NCBI GenBank assembly: GCA_036489315.1
Contig: DASXFZ010000022.1
Coordinates: 81,799 to 145,798 of the forward strand
Reading direction: 5' to 3'
Length of the DNA stretch: 64,000 bases
Source: Candidatus Cybelea sp.
GTDB taxonomy: Bacteria > Vulcanimicrobiota > Vulcanimicrobiia > Vulcanimicrobiales > Vulcanimicrobiaceae
Of this stretch, positions 36,001 through 43,376 are shown in pieces (the first letter of the stretch is position 1; each line of letters opens with the position of its first letter). A program made the translations under genes and the position numbers. A model generated the notes under the pieces. The model did not search any database and was not told the origin of the DNA. It was given only the letters and a program-made list of their open reading frames with translations.

Positions 36001-36818
36001 GCGGCACCTCCCGTCAGCAAAAGAAAGGCCTCTTCGAGCGAGGGCTTCGTGATCTCCAAATCCTTGAACACCGCTCCCGACGCAACGAGGTCGCGCACGT
36101 AAGCATCCGTATCGCCCGCATTGAAGACGACCGGCCCGTTTTCACCAACGTACGTCAATCGGCGGCCGCCGACGCGCTCGCGCAGTGCTTGCGAGGTTCC
36201 ATCGAAGAGCAGACGCCCGCAGTCGATGAGCAAAATCCGGGACGCCAAGGCCTGCGCTTCCTCGAGGTAGTGCGTCGTGAAGAGTATCGACCGCCGGGGA
36301 CCTGACTCGCGGACGAACTCCCAGAGCCCGCGTCGCGCCTGTACGTCGAGCCCGGCGCTCGGCTCATCGAGCACGATCAGCTCCGGGTTGCCGACGAACG
36401 CCAAGGCCAGCGCCAGACGGCGCGCCTCGCCGCCGGAGAGCGTTCCCGCGCGGCGTTTGCGTAAATCGTGCAGCCCGAAGGCTTCGAGCGTCTGCGCTTC
36501 GTCCGCCGGCGACTCGTAGTGACGCCGAACGAAAGCGACGATCTCCTCGACGGCGAGCATGTCGGGAAATCCGCTCTCCTGCGGCGTTACGCCGAGGCGG
36601 CGGCGCGCCGCAAGCGTTCGGGGCGAGCCGTCAAAGAGCGTCACGCTTCCCGCATCGGGGCTGCGCAATCCGAGCGCGATTTCGAGCGCGGTGGTTTTAC
36701 CCGCGCCATTGGGGCCGAGAAGCGCCACGATTTCGTTGCGCTCGAGCGAAAACGACAACCCATCGAGCGCGCGAACGGACCCGTAACTCTTCACGACGTT
36801 TTCGAATTGCAATACCAT
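35997..36818 (-). CDS. ABC-2 exporter ATP-binding protein
   Basis: The 273-residue ATPase has Walker A LLGPNGAGKTT, signature TLSGGEARRLAL, Walker B LIVLDEPSAGLD and switch LFTTHYLEEA. A short C-terminal extension of about 70 residues follows. It overlaps the winged-helix gene upstream (TGATG) and the permease downstream (ATGA), giving a four- to five-gene operon on the minus strand. Length is typical for ABC-2 ATPases. Confidence 0.93.
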   Translation of the reverse strand: MVLQFENVVKSYGSVRALDGLSFSLERNEIVALLGPNGAGKTTALEIALGLRSPDAGSVTLFDGSPRTLAARRRLGVTPQESGFPDMLAVEEIVAFVRRHYESPADEAQTLEAFGLHDLRKRRAGTLSGGEARRLALALAFVGNPELIVLDEPSAGLDVQARRGLWEFVRESGPRRSILFTTHYLEEAQALASRILLIDCGRLLFDGTSQALRERVGGRRLTYVGENGPVVFNAGDTDAYVRDLVASGAVFKDLEITKPSLEEAFLLLTGGAA

Positions 36819-37096
36819 CAGCGTACCGCCTTCAAGAGAGCCTGCAGCTGCGAGACATGCGCGGCGAAGGCACTCCGGCCGCGTTTGGTCAACCGGTACC
36901 GCGTTAGCGGCCGTCGATTGACGAAGCTTTTCTCCTCGTCGACATAGCCCGCCTCAACGAGCTTGAGCAAGTGCGCGCCGAGATTTCCGGCGGTTGCGTC
37001 GACGGAGCGCGTTAGCTCGGAGAACGCGACCCAATCGTAGTTCAGCAAAGCGGCGACGACGCCGAGGCGCACTTTCGATAGCAGCAGCTCGTCCAT
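36818..37096 (-). CDS. Winged-helix transcriptional regulator
   Basis: The 92-residue protein is a single winged-helix domain: LGVVAALLNYDWVAFSELTR, LGAHLLKLVEAGYVDEEKSF and RYRLTKRGRSAFAAHV. It resembles the small HTH_34/ArsR-like regulators often encoded next to ABC-2 exporters. Its gene overlaps the ATPase start (TGATG). A 15-base tandem repeat upstream of the operon (37882-37913) is a natural candidate for its binding site, in an autoregulatory loop. Confidence 0.85.
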   Translation of the reverse strand: MDELLLSKVRLGVVAALLNYDWVAFSELTRSVDATAGNLGAHLLKLVEAGYVDEEKSFVNRRPLTRYRLTKRGRSAFAAHVSQLQALLKAVR

Positions 37097-37103
37097 TTTG
37101 GCG

Positions 37104-37685
37104 TCAGTCGCGAGCAGCCAGTTCGCTCAGGCCGAACCCTGCATATCCGCCGAGCATTCCCGCGGCCAGGACGTACGCCGCGAGGTTCGAGGCAACGAAG
37201 TTGGCGGCGACGAGCGAGACGACCACGATGACGCCCGCGAGCTGCGCGCGGCGATTGCCGTGCATCCCGATAAAGAGCAGCACGATCGCTTCGGCCACGC
37301 TCCAGATTGCCGCCGACGCGAGACCGGGAAAGATTCGAAACGCGGCGATGTCGACGACGAAGGCCAACCCAAGCGTCAGCCAGAGTACGTTAAAGAACTC
37401 GCGCTGAACCAGCGAAGTACGCGCGATTCGCCGGCGCGTCTGCGCGCCGCGAACGATCGAAAAGATCGCGCCGGCTGCCAAGACGGCCGGAATCGTCCAT
37501 AAGATCGGCTTCGGAAGGGCCGCACGAGCGACCAGCTCGGAAAGCACGGTAATGTACGCCGAGATCAGGCCCCAAACGACGAAAAACTCACCGCCGCTGC
37601 AGAGCCGCGGGTGAGACTCGGCCAGGATGCGGTCGACCATCTCGATGTGATCGCGCGCTTGCGGCGCGGTAAGGCCGGGATCCAC
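37104..37685 (-). CDS. Membrane protein of unknown function
   Basis: The 193-residue protein has a charged N-terminal 30 residues (DHIEMVDRILAESHPRLCS) and about five hydrophobic segments. I do not recognise a family. The DHIEMVDRIL motif resembles the N-terminus of small membrane proteins found beside winged-helix regulators in ABC operons. It lies 7 bases upstream of the regulator gene and 1 base downstream of the next small gene, so it belongs to the same operon. Confidence 0.65.
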   Translation of the reverse strand: MDPGLTAPQARDHIEMVDRILAESHPRLCSGGEFFVVWGLISAYITVLSELVARAALPKPILWTIPAVLAAGAIFSIVRGAQTRRRIARTSLVQREFFNVLWLTLGLAFVVDIAAFRIFPGLASAAIWSVAEAIVLLFIGMHGNRRAQLAGVIVVVSLVAANFVASNLAAYVLAAGMLGGYAGFGLSELAARD

Positions 37686-37686
37686 G

Positions 37687-37872
37687 CTAAATCTCTCCCA
37701 GTAGGAAGGCGAGCGCGAACCCGGCCCCCAGTGCCAGCCCCCAAGCCACCAGGTCGCTGCCGCCGGCCGCTCGCACCGATGCGGCCAGTGAGGCCATTGC
37801 GCATCCGTAGATGCCCCAAAACAAGATCAGCTTTCCGGCGCAGATTCCCGAGCGCCGGCTCGCGTCGTACAT
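37687..37872 (-). CDS. Small two-helix membrane protein
   Basis: The 61-residue product has two hydrophobic segments (about residues 13-32 and 40-60). It is the first gene of the minus-strand operon that continues with another membrane protein, the winged-helix regulator and the ABC-2 exporter. A strong GGAGG ribosome-binding site lies 7 bases before the ATG, which supports a real gene despite its small size. No family recognised. Confidence 0.65.
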   Translation of the reverse strand: MYDASRRSGICAGKLILFWGIYGCAMASLAASVRAAGGSDLVAWGLALGAGFALAFLLGEI

Positions 37873-37881
37873 CGTTGTTCC

Positions 37882-37913
37882 TCCAGATTACTCTATTTTC
37901 TAGACTACTCTTT
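37882..37913 (-). promoter_or_regulatory. Tandem repeat, candidate operator of the regulator-ABC operon
   Basis: Two copies of a 15-base sequence, TCCAGATTACTCTAT at 37882-37896 and TCTAGACTACTCTTT at 37899-37913 (plus strand), match at 12 of 15 positions with a period of 17. They sit 10 to 41 bases before the first gene of the minus-strand operon, where a repressor would block transcription. The winged-helix regulator encoded in the operon is the likely ligand. Confidence 0.5.
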
Positions 37914-38007
37914 AATACTGCGAACTGCCGGCTTTGTCAAGACGGCAGGGGGAGGCCGGTTCGGCTCCTCTGAAATCCGCGCTGTACCAGCACGCACAAG
38001 GATACGG

Positions 38008-38955
38008 GTGTCTATCGTGCGACTTCAGTTCATCTCTTTGGTTTTGCCGCTCGCGGCGCTCGCGGGCTGCGGGAACGGTTCCCCCGGCGGCGTCGCCTCG
38101 ATTCCCGGGATCGCGCCGGTAGCGCAAACCGCCCCAACCGCAGCAAAGCGCGCCTCTCGGGGCCTGCTTTACGTCGCGGACTATCTCAACGGCGTCGTGC
38201 TCATTTACCGCGAGTCAGGAAAGAATCGCGCGCCGATCGGCCAGATCAGCGCCGGAATCTACTATCCGAACTCGCTGGCCGTCGACGCGTCGGGAGACTT
38301 ATACGTTGTGAACGACCCAGGGAACGTACAAGTCTATGCTCCCGGCACGCGCAGGCCGTATGAGACGCTCTCCCCCGATGTCTACGCCACGACGGTGGCG
38401 GTCGGTGCGGACGGTAGTGTCTACGTTGGTACCGACTGCTCGGGGTGCACGGATAAGGTCGACGTGTTCACCGGCGGATCGCTGACACCGTCGTATTCGA
38501 TTAGCGATCCTGGAATCGCGATCGTCTTCGGGATGGCGTTGGACGCCGCAAACAATCTGTATGTCGTCCACGACGATCCATCCGGAAACAGCCGGATCGG
38601 TATGTTTGCGCCCGGTTCGCACGGTCCCGGAATCGACCTCGGCTTGCAATTCAGCACCGCGGTGGGCATCGCGTTCGACGCCGCCGGCAACATGGTCGTG
38701 GTAGACGCGCTGGCGAACGAAGTATACGTTTATACACCGAAATCGAAAACGCCGAAGTTCACGTTTTCGACGCCGCCGCGGCCCTGGGGGCTCGCGTTCA
38801 ACGCGGCGCAGACCAAGCTCTATATCAATCAGAATCGCGAAACGCCGCAGGTCGACGTCTTCTCTTATCCGCGCGGGAAACTGATCGAAACGATTCCACT
38901 GATCCCAGGCGGCGACGCCGCGGGTGTCGCGATCTCTCCGGCAGCGGCGAAATGA
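38008..38955 (+). CDS. Propeller-type lipoprotein
   Basis: The 315-residue protein starts with GTG and has a lipoprotein signal ending LAALAGC. The mature part is made of repeated strands such as GLLYVADYLNGVVLIY, SLAVDASGDLYVVND and GIAFDAAGNMVVVDALANEVYVY. These are NHL/SMP-30-like beta-propeller repeats of about 45 residues, likely six or seven blades. It should be anchored in the outer or inner membrane facing the periplasm. The ligand is unknown. The next gene encodes a paralogue and overlaps by ATGA. Confidence 0.7.
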   Translation: MSIVRLQFISLVLPLAALAGCGNGSPGGVASIPGIAPVAQTAPTAAKRASRGLLYVADYLNGVVLIYRESGKNRAPIGQISAGIYYPNSLAVDASGDLYVVNDPGNVQVYAPGTRRPYETLSPDVYATTVAVGADGSVYVGTDCSGCTDKVDVFTGGSLTPSYSISDPGIAIVFGMALDAANNLYVVHDDPSGNSRIGMFAPGSHGPGIDLGLQFSTAVGIAFDAAGNMVVVDALANEVYVYTPKSKTPKFTFSTPPRPWGLAFNAAQTKLYINQNRETPQVDVFSYPRGKLIETIPLIPGGDAAGVAISPAAAK

Positions 38956-39881
38956 AACGCGTCGGCCTTTTCGTCCTCGCGCTCGCCGCGTGCTCGGGAC
39001 CCGCGCCGGGCGGCACCGGCGAGTTTCCGGCCCTGCACACGCTGCCCTCGGCGGCAGCACGCACCGCGCCGCCGGCGCGCGCCGTACGCGGAGGAGTCGT
39101 TTTCGCCTCGGACTGGTTCAACAACGTCGTCGACGTGTTCGACCAAAACGGATTGCATCAGCGCCCGTTTATGCAGTTCACTCAGCTCAATCTCGAGCCG
39201 GCGGGTCTGGCTACCGACGCGAAAGGGAACGTGTACGTCGCAGAAGCGGCCGGCAACGGCGCCTACATCTTCGATCTCGGCAGGCCCGTGCCGTTTTCAT
39301 ATCTCGACGATGCCGGGCACGAACCGTATGCGGTTGCCGTCGACCGTTCCGGAAATGCCTACGTCGCGAACACGTTCCTTCTTGAAGACGCCGGCTTCGT
39401 CAACTACTATCCCGCCGGCAGTACGGAGGCCGAATACGAGATCACCGACCCGAGTTTCGAGTACCTCTACGGCATGGCGCTCGATCGTCACGGCAATCTT
39501 TACGTTAGCTATGTCGACCTAACGGGAAACGGCGCGGTGGCTAAATTTCCGCCCGGATCCAGCGGGCCGGGGCACAACCTCGGGCTCGAGCGCGGCTCCT
39601 ACTTCGGCCTGGCCTTCGACCAGCACGACGATCTGGTTGCCGCCAACTACTACGCGGGCGAGATCGAGGTCTTCGCCCGAGGCGCGAGCAAGCCGTTGCG
39701 GCGCTTCGGACATCGCGGCCGGCCCTGGTCGATCGCTTTTAACCGCCAGGGAACGCGCCTCTTCGTCGCCGACTTCGAGCGCAACGAGATCGAAGAGTAC
39801 GCCTATCCCGCCGGGACCCTCGTCGACACGATCGCGGGCGAGAAGGGGGGCGCGTTCGTCGGTGTAGCAACCGGACTGTAG
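38952..39881 (+). CDS. Propeller-type lipoprotein, paralogue
   Basis: The 309-residue protein has a lipoprotein leader (LFVLALAACSG) and the same propeller repeats as its upstream neighbour. Examples are VVFASDWFNNVVDVFDQNG, GLATDAKGNVYVAEAAGNG and GMALDRHGNLYVSYVD. The pair probably arose by tandem duplication and forms a two-gene operon (ATGA overlap). Their order and divergence suggest related but distinct ligands. No catalytic motif seen. Confidence 0.7.
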   Translation: MKRVGLFVLALAACSGPAPGGTGEFPALHTLPSAAARTAPPARAVRGGVVFASDWFNNVVDVFDQNGLHQRPFMQFTQLNLEPAGLATDAKGNVYVAEAAGNGAYIFDLGRPVPFSYLDDAGHEPYAVAVDRSGNAYVANTFLLEDAGFVNYYPAGSTEAEYEITDPSFEYLYGMALDRHGNLYVSYVDLTGNGAVAKFPPGSSGPGHNLGLERGSYFGLAFDQHDDLVAANYYAGEIEVFARGASKPLRRFGHRGRPWSIAFNRQGTRLFVADFERNEIEEYAYPAGTLVDTIAGEKGGAFVGVATGL

Positions 39882-39895
39882 CTCGCCCTGCCCCG

Positions 39896-39924
39896 TTGAC
39901 TGCGGCCGCCCTCCCTGGTATCGT
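39896..39924 (+). promoter_or_regulatory. Sigma-70-type promoter of rplU
   Basis: TTGACT (39896-39901) and TATCGT (39919-39924) are separated by exactly 17 bases, close to the bacterial -35/-10 consensus. Transcription would start near 39931, 3 bases before the rplU ATG at 39934. This implies a leaderless or almost leaderless mRNA. No Shine-Dalgarno sequence could fit in that leader. Confidence 0.6.
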
Positions 39925-39933
39925 ACCGAAGTT

Positions 39934-40248
39934 ATGTACGCGATCATCGAAGCCGGCGGGAAGCAGTACCGAGTCGCCGAGGGCGACGTTATCCGCTGCG
40001 ACCTGGTCGCCACCGAGGTTGGCTCGGACGTCACCTTCGATAAGGTCGTCCTCGCAGCCAACGGCGACGACGTCGCGGTCGGCAGCCCCATTTTGAGCGG
40101 CGCTTCCGTTACGGGAACCGTTCTGCGCCAGGCCAAAGACAAGAAGATTCTCGTCTTCCGCTATAAGCCCAAGAAGCGCGTTCGCAAGCTCAACGGCCAC
40201 CGTCAGCCGTTCGCCGAAGTCAAAATCACCAAGATTACACTCCCTTAG
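39934..40248 (+). CDS. rplU: 50S ribosomal protein L21
   Basis: The 104-residue protein matches L21 along its length: MYAIIEAGGKQYRVAEGD at the start, KDKKILVFRYKPKKR in the middle and GHRQPFAEVKI at the end. L21 binds 23S rRNA in the large subunit. It is followed 16 bases later by prp, as in Firmicutes. The usual third gene, rpmA (L27), is not present here. Confidence 0.97.
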   Translation: MYAIIEAGGKQYRVAEGDVIRCDLVATEVGSDVTFDKVVLAANGDDVAVGSPILSGASVTGTVLRQAKDKKILVFRYKPKKRVRKLNGHRQPFAEVKITKITLP

Positions 40249-40264
40249 CGGGAGCGCAGGCCGT

Positions 40265-40600
40265 GTGCTCGAGGTAGTCTTTTTCCGGGACGACCGCGAT
40301 CGTCTCGCGGCAGTATTCGCTTGCGGCCATGCGGATTTTGACGAGTACGGGCAGGACATCGTCTGCGCTGCGATCTCGGCCGTGCTCCAAGCCGCCCGGC
40401 TCGGCCTCGAGCACTACGCCGGCGGCGAGATCGAGGCCACGCAAGAGTCCGGGAGGCTGCGAATCGACTGCGCCCCAAGCGCCCGCGATAAAGAAAGCGT
40501 CGCCGCGATCCTCGCCACGGCGGAGCTCGCCGTCGCGCAGGTCGCCCGGCGCTATCCGGAGCACGTAAGCCTCGCCTGCGAACGAATCGGGAAAACGTGA
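40265..40600 (+). CDS. prp: Ribosomal-processing cysteine protease Prp
   Basis: The 111-residue protein has the catalytic pair of Prp/YsxB: His in CGHADFDEYG and Cys in DIVCAAISAV. Prp removes an N-terminal extension from ribosomal protein L27, and its gene usually lies between rplU and rpmA. Here it starts with a GTG 16 bases after rplU, but no rpmA follows. L27 must be encoded elsewhere, or the cleaved protein differs. Confidence 0.9.
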   Translation: MLEVVFFRDDRDRLAAVFACGHADFDEYGQDIVCAAISAVLQAARLGLEHYAGGEIEATQESGRLRIDCAPSARDKESVAAILATAELAVAQVARRYPEHVSLACERIGKT

Positions 40601-40656
40601 AACGGGACGCTCCAATCAGGGTAACAAGCTTGGCAGACCCAAAGGAGACTCACACG

Positions 40657-40944
40657 ATGTCTGAAAGTTTTCGCACGACTCCCGCCGACCAGCCGTGGTC
40701 GAGTTCGCCGCGGCCGGGGAATGGGCACCAGAACGCCTTCGGAGAACCCGCGCCGAGCGATGATGACGGGGCCGGTGAGGCCGGAAAAATTGTCCTCGCC
40801 GGGCTGCTCGGCGGCCTTCTTTCGGCCGCCGGCTACATGGTCTACCGGCGGCTGCCCGACGAACAGAAAGAGCGGCTTCACTCGCAGGTGCGCTCGATCG
40901 TCCAGCAGCGCATCACGGAGATCCGTCAGAACTTCAATATTTAA
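40657..40944 (+). CDS. Small membrane protein of unknown function
   Basis: The 95-residue product starts MSESFRTTPADQPWSSS, well placed behind an AAAGGAG ribosome-binding site 9 bases upstream. A proline-rich N-terminal half is followed by one hydrophobic segment (about residues 43-60) and a charged helix. I do not recognise it. It occupies the place where rpmA is expected after prp, but shows no resemblance to L27. Its tail overlaps the Tat-like gene by 4 bases. Confidence 0.6.
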   Translation: MSESFRTTPADQPWSSSPRPGNGHQNAFGEPAPSDDDGAGEAGKIVLAGLLGGLLSAAGYMVYRRLPDEQKERLHSQVRSIVQQRITEIRQNFNI

Positions 40945-41201
40945 GCGTCGTCGTCTAGCCGTCTTGCCGGGCCCGTCGGGGGCTCGGGCGGCGGCGCCGG
41001 CGGAGGCTCGATCGGATAGAGGTTCGGCGGCGCGTCGCCCGCATCGGCGGCGCGCTCCATTTCAGAAATAAAGGAGTGCGACGTGTTCTGGACCTCGCGC
41101 ATGAAGCGCCCGGCCTGACGCATGAGGCCCGGCAGACGATCCGGCCCAAAGAGCAAGAGCGCGAGCACCGAGACGACGAGGATATCGGGTACCGAGAACA
41201 T
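40941..41201 (-). CDS. TatA/TatB-like twin-arginine translocase subunit
   Basis: The 86-residue protein begins MFSVPDILVVSVLALLLFGP, the single transmembrane helix and FGPDRLP hinge of TatA/TatB. An amphipathic helix (LMRQAGRFMREVQ) and a proline-rich tail follow. TatA forms the translocation pore and TatB the receptor; the hinge FGPDRL is common to both, so I cannot say which. The ATG at 41201 was chosen over a longer reading because the helix begins there. Confidence 0.85.
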   Translation of the reverse strand: MFSVPDILVVSVLALLLFGPDRLPGLMRQAGRFMREVQNTSHSFISEMERAADAGDAPPNLYPIEPPPAPPPEPPTGPARRLDDDA

Positions 41202-41278
41202 CGCAGCCTCGCCTTTCCGCGAACGCCTGCAGACTTCCGCCGACCCGGAGAAGGGCTTCCCTGCGGGGCTGTGCAAGC

Positions 41279-41773
41279 ATGAGGGCCCCCGTGAAGATCG
41301 TCTATACCCGCGGCAATCGCACGGAAACGCTCGCTTCGCTAGCGACCCTGCGAAAGATTCTCAACCGATTCGTTGCACGACGAGTCTTTTACGAAATTTC
41401 GAGCCGCAGCAAGCGCGGGCACGAGTTTTTCTCGACCAAGAGCATCTTCGTCGTCGGCCTGATCGAAGTAACGAACTTCGACGACCTGAAAATTCTGATC
41501 TTTGATGCGCACGACGCCGCGCATTCCATCGAGATTCTCAATCCCGAAACGATGCGCATCTACGACGAAGCTCCCGGCCGCGGTTTTGCGGTGTCGTTCG
41601 TCAGCGGAAGTGAAGGCGCGGTAGAGACTCGCTGCTACCTCCGCGACGAAGGCGCCGACGGGGAAGCCATCCACGAGCAAACGGCCTTGGAGCGCATCAG
41701 CCTGCCGCAGCTGTTCCAATATCTCGAAGGGATCACCGCGAACGAAACCGCGGGAAAGAGCGCAGAGCGGTAG
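41279..41773 (+). CDS. Conserved hypothetical protein, 164 residues
   Basis: The product reads MRAPVKIVYTRGNRTETLA and has no signal peptide, membrane segment or motif I recognise. The middle section (GHEFFSTKSIFVVGLIEVT) suggests alternating strands and the C-terminus a helix. It is divergent from the Tat-like gene with a 77-base gap and convergent with the TPR gene, whose 3' end it overlaps by 41 bases. A real gene is likely from its length and codon use, but no function can be given. Confidence 0.6.
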   Translation: MRAPVKIVYTRGNRTETLASLATLRKILNRFVARRVFYEISSRSKRGHEFFSTKSIFVVGLIEVTNFDDLKILIFDAHDAAHSIEILNPETMRIYDEAPGRGFAVSFVSGSEGAVETRCYLRDEGADGEAIHEQTALERISLPQLFQYLEGITANETAGKSAER

Positions 41774-42203
41774 CTCTCTGCCGGTCCTCCAAGCGCTGCG
41801 CGCAGCGCAGCGCGCGCACCCCTTCGGCGATGCGGCCCGCACGCTTATAAGCGACCCCGAGATTCAAATACGCGACCGCGTAATCGCCGTCGCTCTCGAC
41901 CGCGCGCTCGTAGTGCGCGATCGCCTCTTCGACCCGGCCCGCCTCGAGCAGCAGGTTGCCGAGATTGGTCAGCGCCGGCGCGTGGCGCGCGTTTGCTTCT
42001 AGCGCCGCGGAAAAATCGTCACACGCAAGCTCGCGCAGCTCGAGCCCGATGCGCGCTACACCTCGCTTGTTGAAGAGGAAGGCGCGTTCCAGGTCGTCCG
42101 ACGCCCCCTCAAGCAGGGCAGTGAGCTCTGCTTGGGCTCGGGCAAAATCGCGCCTCCCCAGAGCCTCGAGCGCGCAAGCAAATTCCCGTCGATTCCGGAA
42201 CAC
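41733..42203 (-). CDS. TPR-repeat protein
   Basis: The 156-residue protein consists of about three or four tetratricopeptide repeats, for example LFNKRGVARIGLELRELACDD, ALTNLGNLLLEAGRVEEAIAHYERA and AYLNLGVAYKRAGRIAEGVRAL. Such scaffolds bind partner proteins. The GTG start lies 8 bases from the divergent trmD start. No signal peptide is present. Its partner is unknown. Confidence 0.78.
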   Translation of the reverse strand: MFRNRREFACALEALGRRDFARAQAELTALLEGASDDLERAFLFNKRGVARIGLELRELACDDFSAALEANARHAPALTNLGNLLLEAGRVEEAIAHYERAVESDGDYAVAYLNLGVAYKRAGRIAEGVRALRCAQRLEDRQRATALRSFPRFRSR

Positions 42204-42211
42204 TCTGCGCG

Positions 42212-42934
42212 GTGTTCGAGATCGACGTCATCACGCTCTTTCCCGAAGTCTTCGCGCCCTTCGTCGGCCTCTCTATCGTCGGACGCGCGGTCGAGGCGGG
42301 AATCGCAAACGTGCGCTACCTCCACCTCCTCGATTATCTCGAGGAGGGGGAACGCGCCGACGACGCACCCTTTGGCGGAGGACCGGGCATGGTGCTGCGC
42401 ATCGAGCCGATCGCTCGCGTTCTCGACCGCGTTCTGGCAGGGGCCCCCGCGGACGAACGCCGCCTGATCGTCGTCCCAAGCCCGAGCGGCAAGCCGTTCG
42501 ACCAGCAAGACGCGCAGCGGCTCGCCGCCCTCGACCGCGTGGTCATCGTCTGCGGACACTACGAAGGGATCGACGACCGCCTCGGGCGGCTCTATCCAAT
42601 CCAGGAGTATTCGCTTGGCGACTTCGTCCTGACCGGCGGCGAAATTCCGGCGCTCGCGTTCATGGATGCGGCAATCCGGCTGCTTGCCGGGACGATCCGC
42701 CCGCAGTCGCTCGAAAACGAGTCGTTCTCGGCCGGCCTGCTCGATTATCCCAGCTTTACCAGGCCGGCAACGTTCCGCGGCGTGGACGTGCCGGAGGTGC
42801 TTCTCTCGGGCGACCACGCCAAGATCGCACGATGGAGGCGCGAGCAGTCCCGCCTTCGAACCGCCGGACGGCGCCGAGACCTGCTCGATAATGCGCTGCT
42901 CGATAACGCCTTGCACCTCGAGGAAAGCCCGTGA
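42212..42934 (+). CDS. trmD: tRNA (guanine-N1)-methyltransferase TrmD
   Basis: The 240-residue knotted methyltransferase makes m1G37 in tRNA and prevents frameshifting. It reads FEIDVITLFPEVFAPF at the start and has FGGGPGMVLR, CGHYEGIDDR and YSLGDFVLTGGE of the SAM-binding trefoil knot. It begins with GTG and is followed by rplS, the usual arrangement. Its C-terminus repeats LLDNALLDNALHL, an unusual duplicated heptad. Confidence 0.95.
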   Translation: MFEIDVITLFPEVFAPFVGLSIVGRAVEAGIANVRYLHLLDYLEEGERADDAPFGGGPGMVLRIEPIARVLDRVLAGAPADERRLIVVPSPSGKPFDQQDAQRLAALDRVVIVCGHYEGIDDRLGRLYPIQEYSLGDFVLTGGEIPALAFMDAAIRLLAGTIRPQSLENESFSAGLLDYPSFTRPATFRGVDVPEVLLSGDHAKIARWRREQSRLRTAGRRRDLLDNALLDNALHLEESP

Positions 42935-42951
42935 TAGGATACGGGGGTTCT

Positions 42952-42970
42952 GCCGGGCTCCGTGCCCGGC
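42952..42970 (+). promoter_or_regulatory. Hairpin in the rplS leader
   Basis: GCCGGGC (42952-42958) and GCCCGGC (42964-42970) form a perfect 7-bp stem with the loop TCCGT. It lies between trmD and rplS. It lacks a U run, so it is not a simple terminator. It may be an L19 leader structure or a partial attenuator between the two genes. Confidence 0.4.
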
Positions 42971-43013
42971 TATTCGTTGCGCCCGCCGCGCCAGCACTCA
43001 GGAAGACAGATAA

Positions 43014-43367
43014 ATGAACGTGATCGACGCGCTCAAACGCGACCAGCTCAAGCAGGACGTCCCTAAATTTCGCCCCGGCGACACGGTGAAGGTTTACTCC
43101 AAGGTCGTCGAAGGCGGCAAGGAGCGGACGCAAATGTTCGAAGGCGTCGTCATCGTACGCAAAGGCGGCAGCGCCGCCGAATCGATCACGGTTCGGCGCA
43201 TCGCGCATGGCGTCGGGGTCGAAAAGACCTTTTTGCTGCACAGCCCTCGCGTCGAGCGCATCGAAGTCGGGAGGCGCGGCATCGTCTCGCGCAGCCGCCT
43301 CTACTATCTGAGCGAGAAGGTCGGCAAGGCAGCCCGAATCAAGGAAAAGAAAGCCAAAGGAACCTGA
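43014..43367 (+). CDS. rplS: 50S ribosomal protein L19
   Basis: The 117-residue protein matches L19: [35 protein letters not shown] and [12 protein letters not shown]19 sits at the interface of the ribosomal subunits. The trmD-rplS order is widely conserved and continues here with signal peptidase, rbgA, rnhB and yraN. Confidence 0.97.
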   Translation: MNVIDALKRDQLKQDVPKFRPGDTVKVYSKVVEGGKERTQMFEGVVIVRKGGSAAESITVRRIAHGVGVEKTFLLHSPRVERIEVGRRGIVSRSRLYYLSEKVGKAARIKEKKAKGT

Positions 43368-43376
43368 CGCGCCGCT

